Below, piece after piece: positions 49,276-59,286 of a stretch of DNA of 64,000 bases. Both the position numbers and the translations under genes were made by a program. Location: contig JALCST010000002.1 of assembly GCA_022653675.1 (NCBI GenBank), forward strand, positions 62,001 to 126,000, read 5' to 3'. Numbering within the stretch: position 1 is the first letter of the stretch; each line of letters starts with the position of its first letter. Under the pieces are notes generated by a model. It saw only the letters and a program-made list of their open reading frames with translations. It ran no database searches and was not told the origin of the DNA. This DNA comes from Bacteroidales bacterium (GTDB taxonomy: Bacteria > Bacteroidota > Bacteroidia > Bacteroidales > UBA932).

Positions 49276-49293
49276 AACCAAATACTAACAAAC

Positions 49294-49518
49294 ATGAAAG
49301 TTGTCGCCACTTATGATGATCCCCTGATTGCGGAAGTCGCAAAAGGGGCGCTTGCAAACGAAGGGATAACGGCCGCCGTCATCAACGAAAGCTCTTCATT
49401 CCCGGGACTTTCCATGTCGAGCGAACAATTCCGCGCAAAGCTTATAGTTAACGAAGAAGACTACGACAGGGCAAAAGAAATCCTATCCAGAAACCAATCT
49501 GAGAGCGAAAGCGTCTAA
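49294..49518 (+). CDS. DUF2007-like putative signal-transducing protein
   Basis: MKVVATYDDPLIAEVAKGALANEGITAAVIN...LIVNEEDYDRAKEIL. Confidence 0.8.
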   Translation: MKVVATYDDPLIAEVAKGALANEGITAAVINESSSFPGLSMSSEQFRAKLIVNEEDYDRAKEILSRNQSESESV

Positions 49519-50079
49519 CGCATCGTAAAGATCCTGCCCGAAGGCATCTATCAAAGGTTCCCGCAAGAATTTATAAACGGGGACCTTTTTTGCCGCCCCG
49601 TTTTCGAAGGCATATTCGCAAATCTTCCAGCGGTTCAGTTCGAGCTGCGTAAATCCCGAAGGCAAATGCCGGACCCTTACAGGATACAGATGGCAGGAAA
49701 CGGGTTTCCTGAACTTGCATAGTCCCCTGCAATAAGCTCTTTCTATGGCACAGAAACAAGAACCGTTTTCCATGAAGGAATATGCACATGGTCCCTCTTT
49801 TCCTATCAGGGGTGTAACTATATCCCCGTCCGTATCGACATCGAAGAATCCCTTTCTTTCAGCCGCGTCGCGGCCTTCCGAGGTCATGAAAACGGAATAT
49901 GCGGGATAATCCCTCTCCAGAAGCCTGCATTCCGAAAGTTTTAGCGGAGCACCGCTGTTGCCTTCCACGCAACATACCCCGTGACACTTCCCCAAATCAC
50001 ATGAGAAATGTTCGGTAACTATTTCCGAAGAAACCAGGAAATCTCCATAGCTTATTATCTGCACCTCATTCCGCATCAT
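49483..50079 (-). CDS. DUF3109 family cysteine-rich protein
   Basis: CDLGKCHGVCCVEGNSGAPL, CAIERAYCRG...FRKPVSCHLYPVR. Confidence 0.88.
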   Translation of the reverse strand: MMRNEVQIISYGDFLVSSEIVTEHFSCDLGKCHGVCCVEGNSGAPLKLSECRLLERDYPAYSVFMTSEGRDAAERKGFFDVDTDGDIVTPLIGKEGPCAYSFMENGSCFCAIERAYCRGLCKFRKPVSCHLYPVRVRHLPSGFTQLELNRWKICEYAFENGAAKKVPVYKFLREPLIDAFGQDLYDALDAFALRLVSG

Positions 50080-52756
50080 CTTCGGTAAGCAATTGCCTGA
50101 TAAAAACGTCCACCGCAGGTTTTGTCAGTTTCGTCATCTGTTCCTCGTAATACGGGAACAGGTTCTTGCCGACAAGATAACGACCGTAAAGAATTTTCAT
50201 CCAATAATCATTGTCCCTTACCGAAATCTCCGGATTGGATGAAAGGGAAGAGACCACGTTCTTGAAATCATCAGGATCAACCCCGTTTTTTGCGAGCGAG
50301 TCCAAAGCATCCGTTATTTCCCTTCTCGTGCCGTCGTCACTTCCCGATGCCTTATAATCCACTTTAAGGAGAGCATAACCGGAAGGATAGAAATAAAGGT
50401 CACCGGAAGCCCTTACGAGCATGCCCGATTCCCCGAACCTTGCACACAGATACCTGTCTATTATGTCGCGCGCTACGTTGAACAACAGGTAATTTTCCTT
50501 ACCGTAATCCATAGGGGTTTTGTAGACTATTCTCCCTATCCTGTCGGTCTCCGCATTATTGATCTTCCCCCTTTCCCAATTGTTCCTGGCCCCGTCGGCA
50601 GGCAGGGTAGCTATGTAAGTGCCGCAAAATTCCTTCAATTTCTCCACGTCAATGTCTCCCGTGAAAATGAACGTGAAATTCGATGCATTGCGGAAACGCC
50701 CCGATATGTAATCGAAACAGGCATAGTAATCATCCATGGTCATCTTCGAACCATGGTCGCGTAAATATGCGCGAAAGGCGAGCGTATCCGGAGCACGGGA
50801 GGTAAAACACATATAAACAAATCGCAGGAAATCCTCGAGGGATTCCGACGATCCCTCTCCGGAAAGGAATTCACTGTAATCGTTTATTCCGGATGACAAG
50901 CTCATATCCCTGCCGGCCATCATGCGGTCCAATTCGAACGAATCGTAACCGCATATCCTGCAAAATCCGGCTATGGTTCCAAGTTCCGTCGTCCATTTTG
51001 CCGCGGTATCCTTCGCAAGCGAAACCCCTCCTTTGCCGAAAGCATTGAAAATGAAACGTCCCTGCGTAGTATCGGAATTTTTGCAAACTACCGTCGCACC
51101 ATTCGGAAGAGTCCAGACCACGGCTCCGGTAATTTTCTCGCGGCTTTCCTTCGCTATTTCTTTCCGGCGGGAAGAAAGATCCAACTTGAAGATAGTGGAA
51201 TCACCGTGCGCATCCTTCAGCGAATCGCATGGGGAAGCGAGCGCTGTGACATAAGTGCCCAAAAGATGGTCATGGTCGAAATAATCCTGTTCCGAAGGAG
51301 TGGAGATTATGACCAGGGCGTCGCGCTCCGGATTATCCAGCAGGCGCGTATAAGAATTTATCTGGGAGGAATAAAGAGTGTCGGGAACATTGATCTTGCT
51401 CATATAAAGATGCCTCAATTCTACGCTGGCCAGAGATCTTCCGTTAAGGAAATTCGAGATGCACATATTGGAATAGTACGCATTCGTGGAAGATGAAACG
51501 CGTGAATAGTACTCCCTGTTCAGCATTCTCCAGTATTCAGAGTTGGCCAATTCGTATTCCGGATTTGAAAAACCGTAACGGTCTACCCTTTCGGCCTCGC
51601 GGACTATGAAATCCAAGGCATCGTAAATGTGCTTTTCGTCGGTGTTTACCTTTATTGTCAAAGCTTCGCGGTTGCTGGTGATTCTCGTTACCGCACTGTC
51701 CGCCATGGGTGAAACGAAGTACGGGCCATATTCGACGTCTATTCCGTAAACCGGAAAACCGGCTGACATGGCACTTTCCTCCAGCCTCTTCCTGAAAATA
51801 GAGCAGCATAGGGTATTCATGTAATCCTCGATCAATGCCACTCCCGTAAGGCGAAGGGCATCGTTCAGGACCCCGGTTTGCATGGTCAGCGACACCTGAG
51901 AATGTTTCAATCCCGGATCGGATAAGATTATGAACTGGACCGTGTCCTTCGGCGGAATCACCGCATAATGAAGACCGACCGTCATGGCCGGTTTCGGTAC
52001 CGTCGAGAATAAAGTTTTGATGTAGGTCTCGATCTTGCTCTGGTCTATGTCTCCGCTTACCACTATCGCCTGTTTCTCCGGTGTGAACCATTTGTAATAA
52101 TAGTTGCGGAGATGTTTCGGGGTGAAGTGCTGCAAGTCCTCTATCTGCCGGTCCATATTCTGGCGGGCGAACGCACCTCCGGCGAATGCGGCGCCATAAC
52201 TCTTTTCGGCTATGCGCCTTTCGGGACTGTCGGTAACCTTCAGCCGTTCCGTCCTCGAAACCTTTTCCCTTTCCACATCCTCGTCGTCGAGATTAATGGA
52301 ATACGACCAGTTGTAAAGGATCAGCAGACAAGAATCCGCCGAAGACGGAATCCTGCCGACGGGAACGTCGGCCATACCTGTGACGCAGCCGTTCTCGTAA
52401 GTTTCCAGTTTTATCCCGCGGTCGTAGACGACGCCTATCCTGCGCAGGTACTTGATAATATCCCCGTCAGGAAAATTCCTCGTCCCGCGCAGGGACATTT
52501 CCTGGAGGAAACGCGTGATGCCGGCTTCAGACGTATCCTCTACGGCCATCCCCCCCTTCTGTACGAGATAGAAATCGGCATATCCCTTCTTTGCCGCATT
52601 TTTAACTATGTAATAGGACATTCCGTTACCGGTAGTGCCCCTGAGAATTCTGGGATCGTCCTTAAGCTTTTCCACTGTTCCGGCCGAAACCGGTATCGAA
52701 ACTGCAAGAAGCAAAAGTACTAAAGGGAAAATCCTGTCAAGACGGTTACTTTTCAT
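50066..52756 (-). CDS. M16-family peptidase homologue with degenerate active site
   Basis: M16 fold pattern (GITRFLQEMSLRGTRNFPDGDIIKYLRRIG...); HxxEH replaced. Confidence 0.85.
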   Translation of the reverse strand: MKSNRLDRIFPLVLLLLAVSIPVSAGTVEKLKDDPRILRGTTGNGMSYYIVKNAAKKGYADFYLVQKGGMAVEDTSEAGITRFLQEMSLRGTRNFPDGDIIKYLRRIGVVYDRGIKLETYENGCVTGMADVPVGRIPSSADSCLLILYNWSYSINLDDEDVEREKVSRTERLKVTDSPERRIAEKSYGAAFAGGAFARQNMDRQIEDLQHFTPKHLRNYYYKWFTPEKQAIVVSGDIDQSKIETYIKTLFSTVPKPAMTVGLHYAVIPPKDTVQFIILSDPGLKHSQVSLTMQTGVLNDALRLTGVALIEDYMNTLCCSIFRKRLEESAMSAGFPVYGIDVEYGPYFVSPMADSAVTRITSNREALTIKVNTDEKHIYDALDFIVREAERVDRYGFSNPEYELANSEYWRMLNREYYSRVSSSTNAYYSNMCISNFLNGRSLASVELRHLYMSKINVPDTLYSSQINSYTRLLDNPERDALVIISTPSEQDYFDHDHLLGTYVTALASPCDSLKDAHGDSTIFKLDLSSRRKEIAKESREKITGAVVWTLPNGATVVCKNSDTTQGRFIFNAFGKGGVSLAKDTAAKWTTELGTIAGFCRICGYDSFELDRMMAGRDMSLSSGINDYSEFLSGEGSSESLEDFLRFVYMCFTSRAPDTLAFRAYLRDHGSKMTMDDYYACFDYISGRFRNASNFTFIFTGDIDVEKLKEFCGTYIATLPADGARNNWERGKINNAETDRIGRIVYKTPMDYGKENYLLFNVARDIIDRYLCARFGESGMLVRASGDLYFYPSGYALLKVDYKASGSDDGTRREITDALDSLAKNGVDPDDFKNVVSSLSSNPEISVRDNDYWMKILYGRYLVGKNLFPYYEEQMTKLTKPAVDVFIRQLLTEDDAE

Positions 52757-52763
52757 TTCAACA

Positions 52764-53462
52764 TCATGAATATTGCAATCTCACATAAGTTATTGGAAGA
52801 CCCTCTTCCAAAAAGCGTTTTTCATAGAAAGTCTTGATCTCACGTATTTCGGAAAGGTTGTCGGCCAAATCGCCGGAATAAATGTCGGGATCCGCCGCCA
52901 AGACCTTGAATCCCGCGGAAGGGGCGGTCTCCAACGTAAAATCGTAGAGAAGCCTCGAATCAGTTTTCAGGTGAACCAGGCCTCCGCGTTTTAGAAAGCT
53001 CTTGTACCTGTTCAGGAAATCAGGATGGGTAAGCCTCTTCTTGGGACTTTTGGGTTGAGGATCTGCGAACGTCACCCAGATCTCGGATACCTCGTCCGGA
53101 GCGAAAAAAGCGGTGATGAATTCTATCCTCGTCCTTAGGAAAGCCACATTAGGCAAATTGTTCTCGGTGGCGAATTTCGCCCCTTTCCAAAGCCTTGCCC
53201 CCTTTATATCTACCCCGATGAAATTCCTCTCTCCGTACTTGCGGGACAATTCGATGGTATACTCTCCCTTCCCGCATCCCAGCTCGAGAACTATCGGATT
53301 ACCGTTATGGAACATATTGCCGTTCCAACACCCCTTCAAAGCCTGGTCCTCGATAATCGGCAGGCCGCCGGCATCGTATCTTATGATACTTCCCACTGGG
53401 GTCTGGACGAGACATCCAAATGTTTCGTTTTCGGCAAATCTGTGCAGTTTCCCCTTTCCCAT
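52764..53462 (-). CDS. trmB: tRNA (guanine-N7-)-methyltransferase
   Basis: LELGCGKGEYTIELS, ITFADPQPKSPKKRLTHPDFL-like block. Confidence 0.93.
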   Translation of the reverse strand: MGKGKLHRFAENETFGCLVQTPVGSIIRYDAGGLPIIEDQALKGCWNGNMFHNGNPIVLELGCGKGEYTIELSRKYGERNFIGVDIKGARLWKGAKFATENNLPNVAFLRTRIEFITAFFAPDEVSEIWVTFADPQPKSPKKRLTHPDFLNRYKSFLKRGGLVHLKTDSRLLYDFTLETAPSAGFKVLAADPDIYSGDLADNLSEIREIKTFYEKRFLEEGLPITYVRLQYS

Positions 53463-53465
53463 CGC

Positions 53466-53921
53466 CTATTCCTTTTCTTCCATGGAAAAGCCGAATCCCG
53501 CTGCCGCACGGCAGAATTCCTTGTTCGGTATCTCCAACATGACCTTCCACTCTCCGCTGCGGGAAAACTTAATTCCTTCCCCGAGACGGAACTTCAAATC
53601 GACTATCGAGCCGTTGCGCTTGGCGTCCATCGCATCCACGGCTTTAATGACATGCTGTTCGACCATTTCGAAGCCGTTATCGGCGACATACCTGACAACG
53701 AAGACAGCTGTAGTCATAGGATACTGGTGAGCATCGTAACGGCACATGGCGTACGTATCGTATGCCGTCGCCGAGTCGGGTACCGATACGTTGAACTCGT
53801 AAATCTGCTGGGATGCGTCACCCTTCTTCATGAACCTGCAATAGCCCGCGGGCCTGCTGCAAGCTGCCGTAAAGGCAAGCGGGACCATTATCAATGCCCA
53901 TTTCCGTACTGCGGAAATCAT
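53466..53921 (-). CDS. GldH-like gliding motility lipoprotein
   Basis: Lipobox TAACSRP; position between trmB and PSP1/ricT; trimmed start MISAVRKW. Confidence 0.65.
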   Translation of the reverse strand: MISAVRKWALIMVPLAFTAACSRPAGYCRFMKKGDASQQIYEFNVSVPDSATAYDTYAMCRYDAHQYPMTTAVFVVRYVADNGFEMVEQHVIKAVDAMDAKRNGSIVDLKFRLGEGIKFSRSGEWKVMLEIPNKEFCRAAAGFGFSMEEKE

Positions 53922-53922
53922 A

Positions 53923-55209
53923 TCAGTTACCGCCGTGCGTTGCATTGCCGGAAGGTTTGCCATCCGGCTGGCGTCCGCCCTGTACGGATGCCGGAGAGCC
54001 TTTGGAACGGTGGTTGTTTCTGGAATGGACCTGGCCGTTGGACGGACGCCTGTCCTGCCGTTGAGGCTGGCACTTGTTCCGGGAATTGCAGCTCTTGCCC
54101 TTGCGTTTCCTTCGCTTCGACTCATCGAAACGGCTGATGCTGTCATCCCCCACCGAGGTGACGAAATCAGTCTTTTCCGAGCCGGAATTGTCGTAATATG
54201 AACTCTTGGCTTTTCCACCCCTATGGTTGAGCGCAAGAATGTCATTGACATCGCATATTGAAAGCGGAAATATATTCGTCATGCTGGACGGATCGAATGA
54301 AAACCAGAGGATTCCGCCAAGTATGTCGGTCTTCACGATTACCGCATGGCCGTCTTCGAACTCGAGCCCTTCCCTTACGTTCGGAATGCATTTCTGCGCA
54401 TCCACATAGGTGGAAGATTCGTAATTGATACAGCATTTTAGCTTGCTGCACTGCCCGGCTAGCTTCTGGGGATTAAGGGACAGATCCTGGCATCTGGCCG
54501 CCTGGGTGGTTATGGACTGAAATTCCGACATATATTGGGAACAGCACAAGGCCCTTCCGCAAACACCTATCCCGCCTATCAGCCCTGCTTCCTGGCGAGC
54601 CCCGATCTGTTTCATTTCTATCCTGATGCGGAACTTTTCGGCAAAAACCTTTATGAGCTGGCGGAAGTCGACCCTTTCGTCGGCTATGTAATAGAAAATG
54701 GCCTTGGTTCCGTCCCCCTGATACTCCACGTCGCCGATCTTCATGTTCAGGCCCAATTCGGCAGCTATCTGCCGGGAACTGATCATGGTGTCGTGCTCCT
54801 TTGCTATCGCCTCCTGCCATCTCTCCAGATCCAGGATCTTGGCTTTTCGGTAAATTTTCCTGAATTCATAGGTGGAAGGATCGATACGATAGCGCATCAT
54901 CTGCCTTCCTACCTCGGCTCCCTCCAAAGTGACGATTCCCACATCATGTCCGGAAGAAGATTCGGTAACCACGATGTCCCCCCTTCTTATGAGCTGACCT
55001 GAATCGTTGCGGAAAAACAGTTTCCTGGTATTCTTGAAACGCACTTCGTAAAGGTCCTTGCAATCCTCGTCGTTTATGCCCTTCATCCAGTCGAAAACAG
55101 ACTTCTTGCAGCAACCCTCCCTGTAATCGCATATCAGCTCCCCGTTCGGGGTGCGTTCTTCGGTACACCCGCGGGAGCAGTCATATTTTATATCCTTTTC
55201 CTCTTCCAT
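53923..55209 (-). CDS. PSP1-domain protein (RicT-like)
   Basis: YEVRFKNTRKLFFRN, CGRALCCSQYM, GQCSKLKCCINYE. Confidence 0.92.
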   Translation of the reverse strand: MEEEKDIKYDCSRGCTEERTPNGELICDYREGCCKKSVFDWMKGINDEDCKDLYEVRFKNTRKLFFRNDSGQLIRRGDIVVTESSSGHDVGIVTLEGAEVGRQMMRYRIDPSTYEFRKIYRKAKILDLERWQEAIAKEHDTMISSRQIAAELGLNMKIGDVEYQGDGTKAIFYYIADERVDFRQLIKVFAEKFRIRIEMKQIGARQEAGLIGGIGVCGRALCCSQYMSEFQSITTQAARCQDLSLNPQKLAGQCSKLKCCINYESSTYVDAQKCIPNVREGLEFEDGHAVIVKTDILGGILWFSFDPSSMTNIFPLSICDVNDILALNHRGGKAKSSYYDNSGSEKTDFVTSVGDDSISRFDESKRRKRKGKSCNSRNKCQPQRQDRRPSNGQVHSRNNHRSKGSPASVQGGRQPDGKPSGNATHGGN

Positions 55210-55211
55210 AA

Positions 55212-56342
55212 TTACAAATATAAATAAAAATAATCGCACATAGTGCTGAAAATCAGCCTAGCGTTGACATTATCGTCGAGCTCCGACAACGCATTGTCGA
55301 ATATGTACAACATCCTGCGGCAAAAGCCCGGTTTCATGCGGACCGCAAGCGACGAAAGATAATCTTTTTCTGAAGGCGTCACATACGCTATCCCATCCAT
55401 TCCCAAACCCAGCATTTCCAGCTTGCGGGCGAGCACTTCCCCGAAATAGCAGAAATTTCTCTGCTTTTCCTTTCCTAAACTGCTTAACGCTTCCATAATG
55501 GGAAACATTCCGTCCAAATCGTGGGATAATCCCTTCTCCAAAATATCGTAAAGCAGTTGCCTGTCGGAAGAGACCTCCTTTTCTTCCCTGAGAAGATTCT
55601 CCGCCTTACCGTAACTTCCCGAAGAGAGTTTGGCATAAATCAAGGCCGTAGCGGCATCAAGGCCATGCCTTTCGACAAGCACTTTCCGCAATTCATCGGC
55701 CGGGACAGGATGGACCTTGATTATCTGGCACCGGGAAACTATGGTAGGCAACAGTTTCTCAAGCGATTGGGTAATTAGCATGAACACTGTTCCGGCAGGC
55801 GGTTCCTCGAGCAGTTTCAACAGCTTGTTGGAAGCTACGGGATTCATTCTCTCCGGAAGATAGATTATCATGATCTTGTAATCGGCTTCGAAGGCGTGAA
55901 GCGAAAGCGCATCGACTATGTTTGCCGCCTCGTTTACGGACATGCCGCCCGACTTGTTCGCGATACCTGTGGCATCGTAAAGTTCCTGCTCCAGAAAATA
56001 CGGATTTCCGATCACCAGTTTTCTCCACATGGGAAGGAACATGTCGCTGACAGGTTGTTTGGAACTTGCCGGAACCATTACCGAAGTATTTACAGGAAAT
56101 GCGAAGTGAAGGTCCGGATGAATGAGTTTCTGCATCTTGTTGCACGAAGGGCATGATCCGCATGAATCGGTTTCCGTACGATTCCTGCAGCAAAGGTATT
56201 GTGCCAGGGCAAGCGCATAGGCCAACGCCCCGTAACCGGGTTCTTCCCGGAAGAGGAATGCGTGGCCCGTCCTGCCTTCGCGCACCATCGAAACCAGGTG
56301 TTCCTTCAATTCCCCGTCACCTATTATTTCACCGAACTTCAT
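55212..56342 (-). CDS. holB: DNA polymerase III delta-prime subunit
   Basis: GHAFLFREEPGYGALAYALALAQYLCC...CGSCPSCNKM; ASNKLLKLLEEPPAGTVFMLIT. Confidence 0.88.
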   Translation of the reverse strand: MKFGEIIGDGELKEHLVSMVREGRTGHAFLFREEPGYGALAYALALAQYLCCRNRTETDSCGSCPSCNKMQKLIHPDLHFAFPVNTSVMVPASSKQPVSDMFLPMWRKLVIGNPYFLEQELYDATGIANKSGGMSVNEAANIVDALSLHAFEADYKIMIIYLPERMNPVASNKLLKLLEEPPAGTVFMLITQSLEKLLPTIVSRCQIIKVHPVPADELRKVLVERHGLDAATALIYAKLSSGSYGKAENLLREEKEVSSDRQLLYDILEKGLSHDLDGMFPIMEALSSLGKEKQRNFCYFGEVLARKLEMLGLGMDGIAYVTPSEKDYLSSLAVRMKPGFCRRMLYIFDNALSELDDNVNARLIFSTMCDYFYLYL

Positions 56343-56344
56343 CG

Positions 56345-58201
56345 CTACAAAAATACCAACATTTCGCAGTTCATGCAATCGAATTCGAGCCTTATCCTGT
56401 TACCGTTGTTTACAAGATAGAGAGGGGACGGGATATTGCCGCCACCTCTCCCCGGACAGAGGCCCAACTGGAAACGGATGCAATACTTGGTGCGCATAAG
56501 CAGGGAATCCGGAACCGGTTTCAGCTCGTAAGCGGGATCTATGCCGTCGGCGCCCAGGCTTTTTAATACTTCCTCCGACAAATGGTTTGAACAATTTGTG
56601 AGATAGGTCAGATGTCCGGACAATGCCGCGTGCTCAGCATATGCATGGCGTCTCGATCCGAGGACACAATATGCCCCCTTTGCGGAAGCGAGGGATCCGG
56701 CGAGTCGCCTGCGCCAGCCGTTGACGACGGAAGCCGGATAAAAGTAAACGTTCTCGGAATCGAACCTGCGCAGTGAAAAGGAATAATACAGCGATGTCCT
56801 GGAGATTTGCCTGCGCACAGACGACTCGGCAAGCATGGGATTGCGTGCCGGGCAGGCCGTTTCATCGAACGACAGTTCAGCATGGGTCCCATCTTCGCAA
56901 ACCGCCTCGAGTATGGTCCTCCCTTTTCTGTTGCAGTAATCGACATCCACATCCAATAGCCTCACGGGCATGTTTTTCTCCAGCTCCCTTTCGAAACGGA
57001 CGTTATAATTCCTATATACTTTAGCTCCGTCCAGGACCCTTCCATCGTCCTTTACCGTTATCCTTCCGTTTTCTACCACATCAGCCCTCATCCCGAAAGA
57101 ACCGGACAAGGGAGACGCCATGGTTCCCCTTTCCGCGGCATTGACGAACATGAGACCGTCCCCGTTCGAAACTGCGGCCCCACCTGGCATGGCAAAGCTC
57201 AGGGAGCGTGAACGAGGGTCGCGGCGCAGGCCGGAAACCTTGCCCATATACTCCCCCACGGAACAGGCTGCATCGCTGCTGTTCCAGTCGCCGCGTTTCC
57301 CATCGAGAAAAAGCGTCGTATGGCCGCGATTGAAAGTGGCATCAGGGTCAGGCTCGAATCCCCCATGCAACTTGCCGAAAGAGGCCTTGCGGTACCCGTC
57401 CGGATGCCCGGCAATGAAAGCGTCCAGCACATTCCGGTAATGGCGGACCACGTTTTTCACATAGGATGCATTCTTCAGCCTCCCTTCTATCTTGAAAGAA
57501 GTTATACCTGCAGAAACCAAGTCAGGAATCCTTTCGTCGAGTTTCAGATCCTTCAAGGAGAGGATGCTACTGTTCCGTAGCAAAGTTTTTCCATTTTTAT
57601 CTTCAAGATCGTACAACGAACGGCAAACCTGGGCACATTCGCCGCGGTTGGCGCTTCTTCCGGTCAGCCGGCGGCTAAGATAGCATTGTCCGCTGTAGGA
57701 AACGCATAAAGCTCCATGGACAAAGGACTCGAGATCACACCGGACCGCATTCCGTATGACACCGATCTGTTCCAGGGAGAGCTCGCGCGCAAGAATGAGC
57801 CGTTCGAAACCGAGGGATTCCAGCAATTCCGCCCGTTCCGGAGTACGTATGTCGCATTGTGTCGAAGCGAACAGCGGAACCGGCGGGATATCCATTTTCA
57901 GAACGGCCAGATCCTGGACTATCAGTGCATCCACTCCCGCAGATACGGCATCCCTTATCATAGCCTCGGCCTCGGTTATCTCCTTATCATAAAGTATAGT
58001 ATTGACAGTTAAATAAATACGTGCGCCGAAACGATGTGCGAAACGCACTGTCTCGGCAACATCGTCCATCGAATTTCCCGCCGCTTCCCGTGCACCAAAG
58101 GCCGAGCCTGCCATATAAACGGCATCGGCACCGCAACTTACCGCCGCAGTGCCGATGTCCTTATTCTTAGCAGGTGCAAGCAGCTCTAAGGCTATTTGCA
58201 T
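56345..58201 (-). CDS. U32-family peptidase / RlhA-like
   Basis: LELLAPAKNKDIGTAAVSCGADAVYMAG, ESFVHGALCVSYSGQCYLS, SFKIEGRLK. Confidence 0.93.
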   Translation of the reverse strand: MQIALELLAPAKNKDIGTAAVSCGADAVYMAGSAFGAREAAGNSMDDVAETVRFAHRFGARIYLTVNTILYDKEITEAEAMIRDAVSAGVDALIVQDLAVLKMDIPPVPLFASTQCDIRTPERAELLESLGFERLILARELSLEQIGVIRNAVRCDLESFVHGALCVSYSGQCYLSRRLTGRSANRGECAQVCRSLYDLEDKNGKTLLRNSSILSLKDLKLDERIPDLVSAGITSFKIEGRLKNASYVKNVVRHYRNVLDAFIAGHPDGYRKASFGKLHGGFEPDPDATFNRGHTTLFLDGKRGDWNSSDAACSVGEYMGKVSGLRRDPRSRSLSFAMPGGAAVSNGDGLMFVNAAERGTMASPLSGSFGMRADVVENGRITVKDDGRVLDGAKVYRNYNVRFERELEKNMPVRLLDVDVDYCNRKGRTILEAVCEDGTHAELSFDETACPARNPMLAESSVRRQISRTSLYYSFSLRRFDSENVYFYPASVVNGWRRRLAGSLASAKGAYCVLGSRRHAYAEHAALSGHLTYLTNCSNHLSEEVLKSLGADGIDPAYELKPVPDSLLMRTKYCIRFQLGLCPGRGGGNIPSPLYLVNNGNRIRLEFDCMNCEMLVFL

Positions 58202-59133
58202 TTGAGCGTGGTTTTGACCTTGTATTGTGCAGCCTGTCCGAAACGTTTGTCGTTGACGATTTTCTTATAATACGCGCAAGCCTTTCCGGTATTGCCGTTT
58301 GCTTCGTAAGCTGAACCTACCTGATAGTAGATCTGATTCAAATCCTTAGCGTCGGGAGACTGTGCTATATAAGACTCGAAACCAGCTATGGCCGTATCGT
58401 ATTTCTTCGTGGCAAGTGCGGTCATGCCGATAATCTTCTCAGCCGTGGCGTTGTCCAGATACGAGACGGACTGCTGCGCACTCTCCAAAGCTCCGCTGAA
58501 ATCCTTTGTCTTCAGGGCCTCTGCGGATTTTTTAAGGTAAATGTTGGAAAGTTGCTTCTTTGCATTCGCTTCCTCTCCAAGTTCCTGTGCTTTCTTCAGG
58601 GTCTCGATAGCCCCGTCTATATCTCCGGAAGCATTCTCGGCCATACCGTAACGAAGCATCGCCACCCCGTTTCCCGGCTGGATTTCGCAAACCTGCCTGT
58701 ACAGGTCGGCAGCTTCGGAAAACTGATGTTTATTCAAAAGAATGTTGGCATTTTGAAGCATAAGTTGCGGAATAAGATCATCGGCTTCTTCAAAGGTTAC
58801 CGAATCGGCATTAGCCTTAGCCATCTCGGACGATGTCTTCAAAAGGGAAATAGCCGTATTGTTGTCGTTGTTCTTCGCTGCGGTCTTTGCCATGGAGAGA
58901 TAAATCTTTGGAATGATGCCCTTGCAATTGGCAACGATCTGTGCTCCTTCGTCGCCGAGAGCTTCGGCTTTTGTCTGAGCATCCTGGAAAGTCGCAAGAG
59001 CAAGCGAATCTTTCCCTTCGTTAAGAGCGGTTGCGGCCTCGTTGTACAAATTGGTTGCCGACTCGAGATCCTGTGCGAAAGTGAAGCCGACTGCCAGAAA
59101 GAGAACCGAAACGACAAGTAAAATCTTTTTCAT
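58192..59133 (-). CDS. Secreted TPR protein
   Basis: Signal peptide MKKILLVVSVLFLAVGFTFAQ; repeated TPR-like helices. Confidence 0.85.
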   Translation of the reverse strand: MKKILLVVSVLFLAVGFTFAQDLESATNLYNEAATALNEGKDSLALATFQDAQTKAEALGDEGAQIVANCKGIIPKIYLSMAKTAAKNNDNNTAISLLKTSSEMAKANADSVTFEEADDLIPQLMLQNANILLNKHQFSEAADLYRQVCEIQPGNGVAMLRYGMAENASGDIDGAIETLKKAQELGEEANAKKQLSNIYLKKSAEALKTKDFSGALESAQQSVSYLDNATAEKIIGMTALATKKYDTAIAGFESYIAQSPDAKDLNQIYYQVGSAYEANGNTGKACAYYKKIVNDKRFGQAAQYKVKTTLKCK

Positions 59134-59230
59134 TTTAATGATAAGTTTAAATCTTTAATGCCTAGTGAATTCAAAGTGTAAAGTTACTAATTTTTCTCTT
59201 CCGTAACAAAAACAAGAATCAGACCACAAT

Positions 59231-59260
59231 AAAAAGGTCTGCAAGCTATCTTGCAGACCT
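59231..59260 (-). terminator. Intrinsic terminator downstream of kbl
   Basis: AGGTCTGCAAG ctat CTTGCAGACCT, T-run on minus strand. Confidence 0.8.
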
Positions 59261-59286
59261 CCAGAATAATCACAACGGATCAACCG

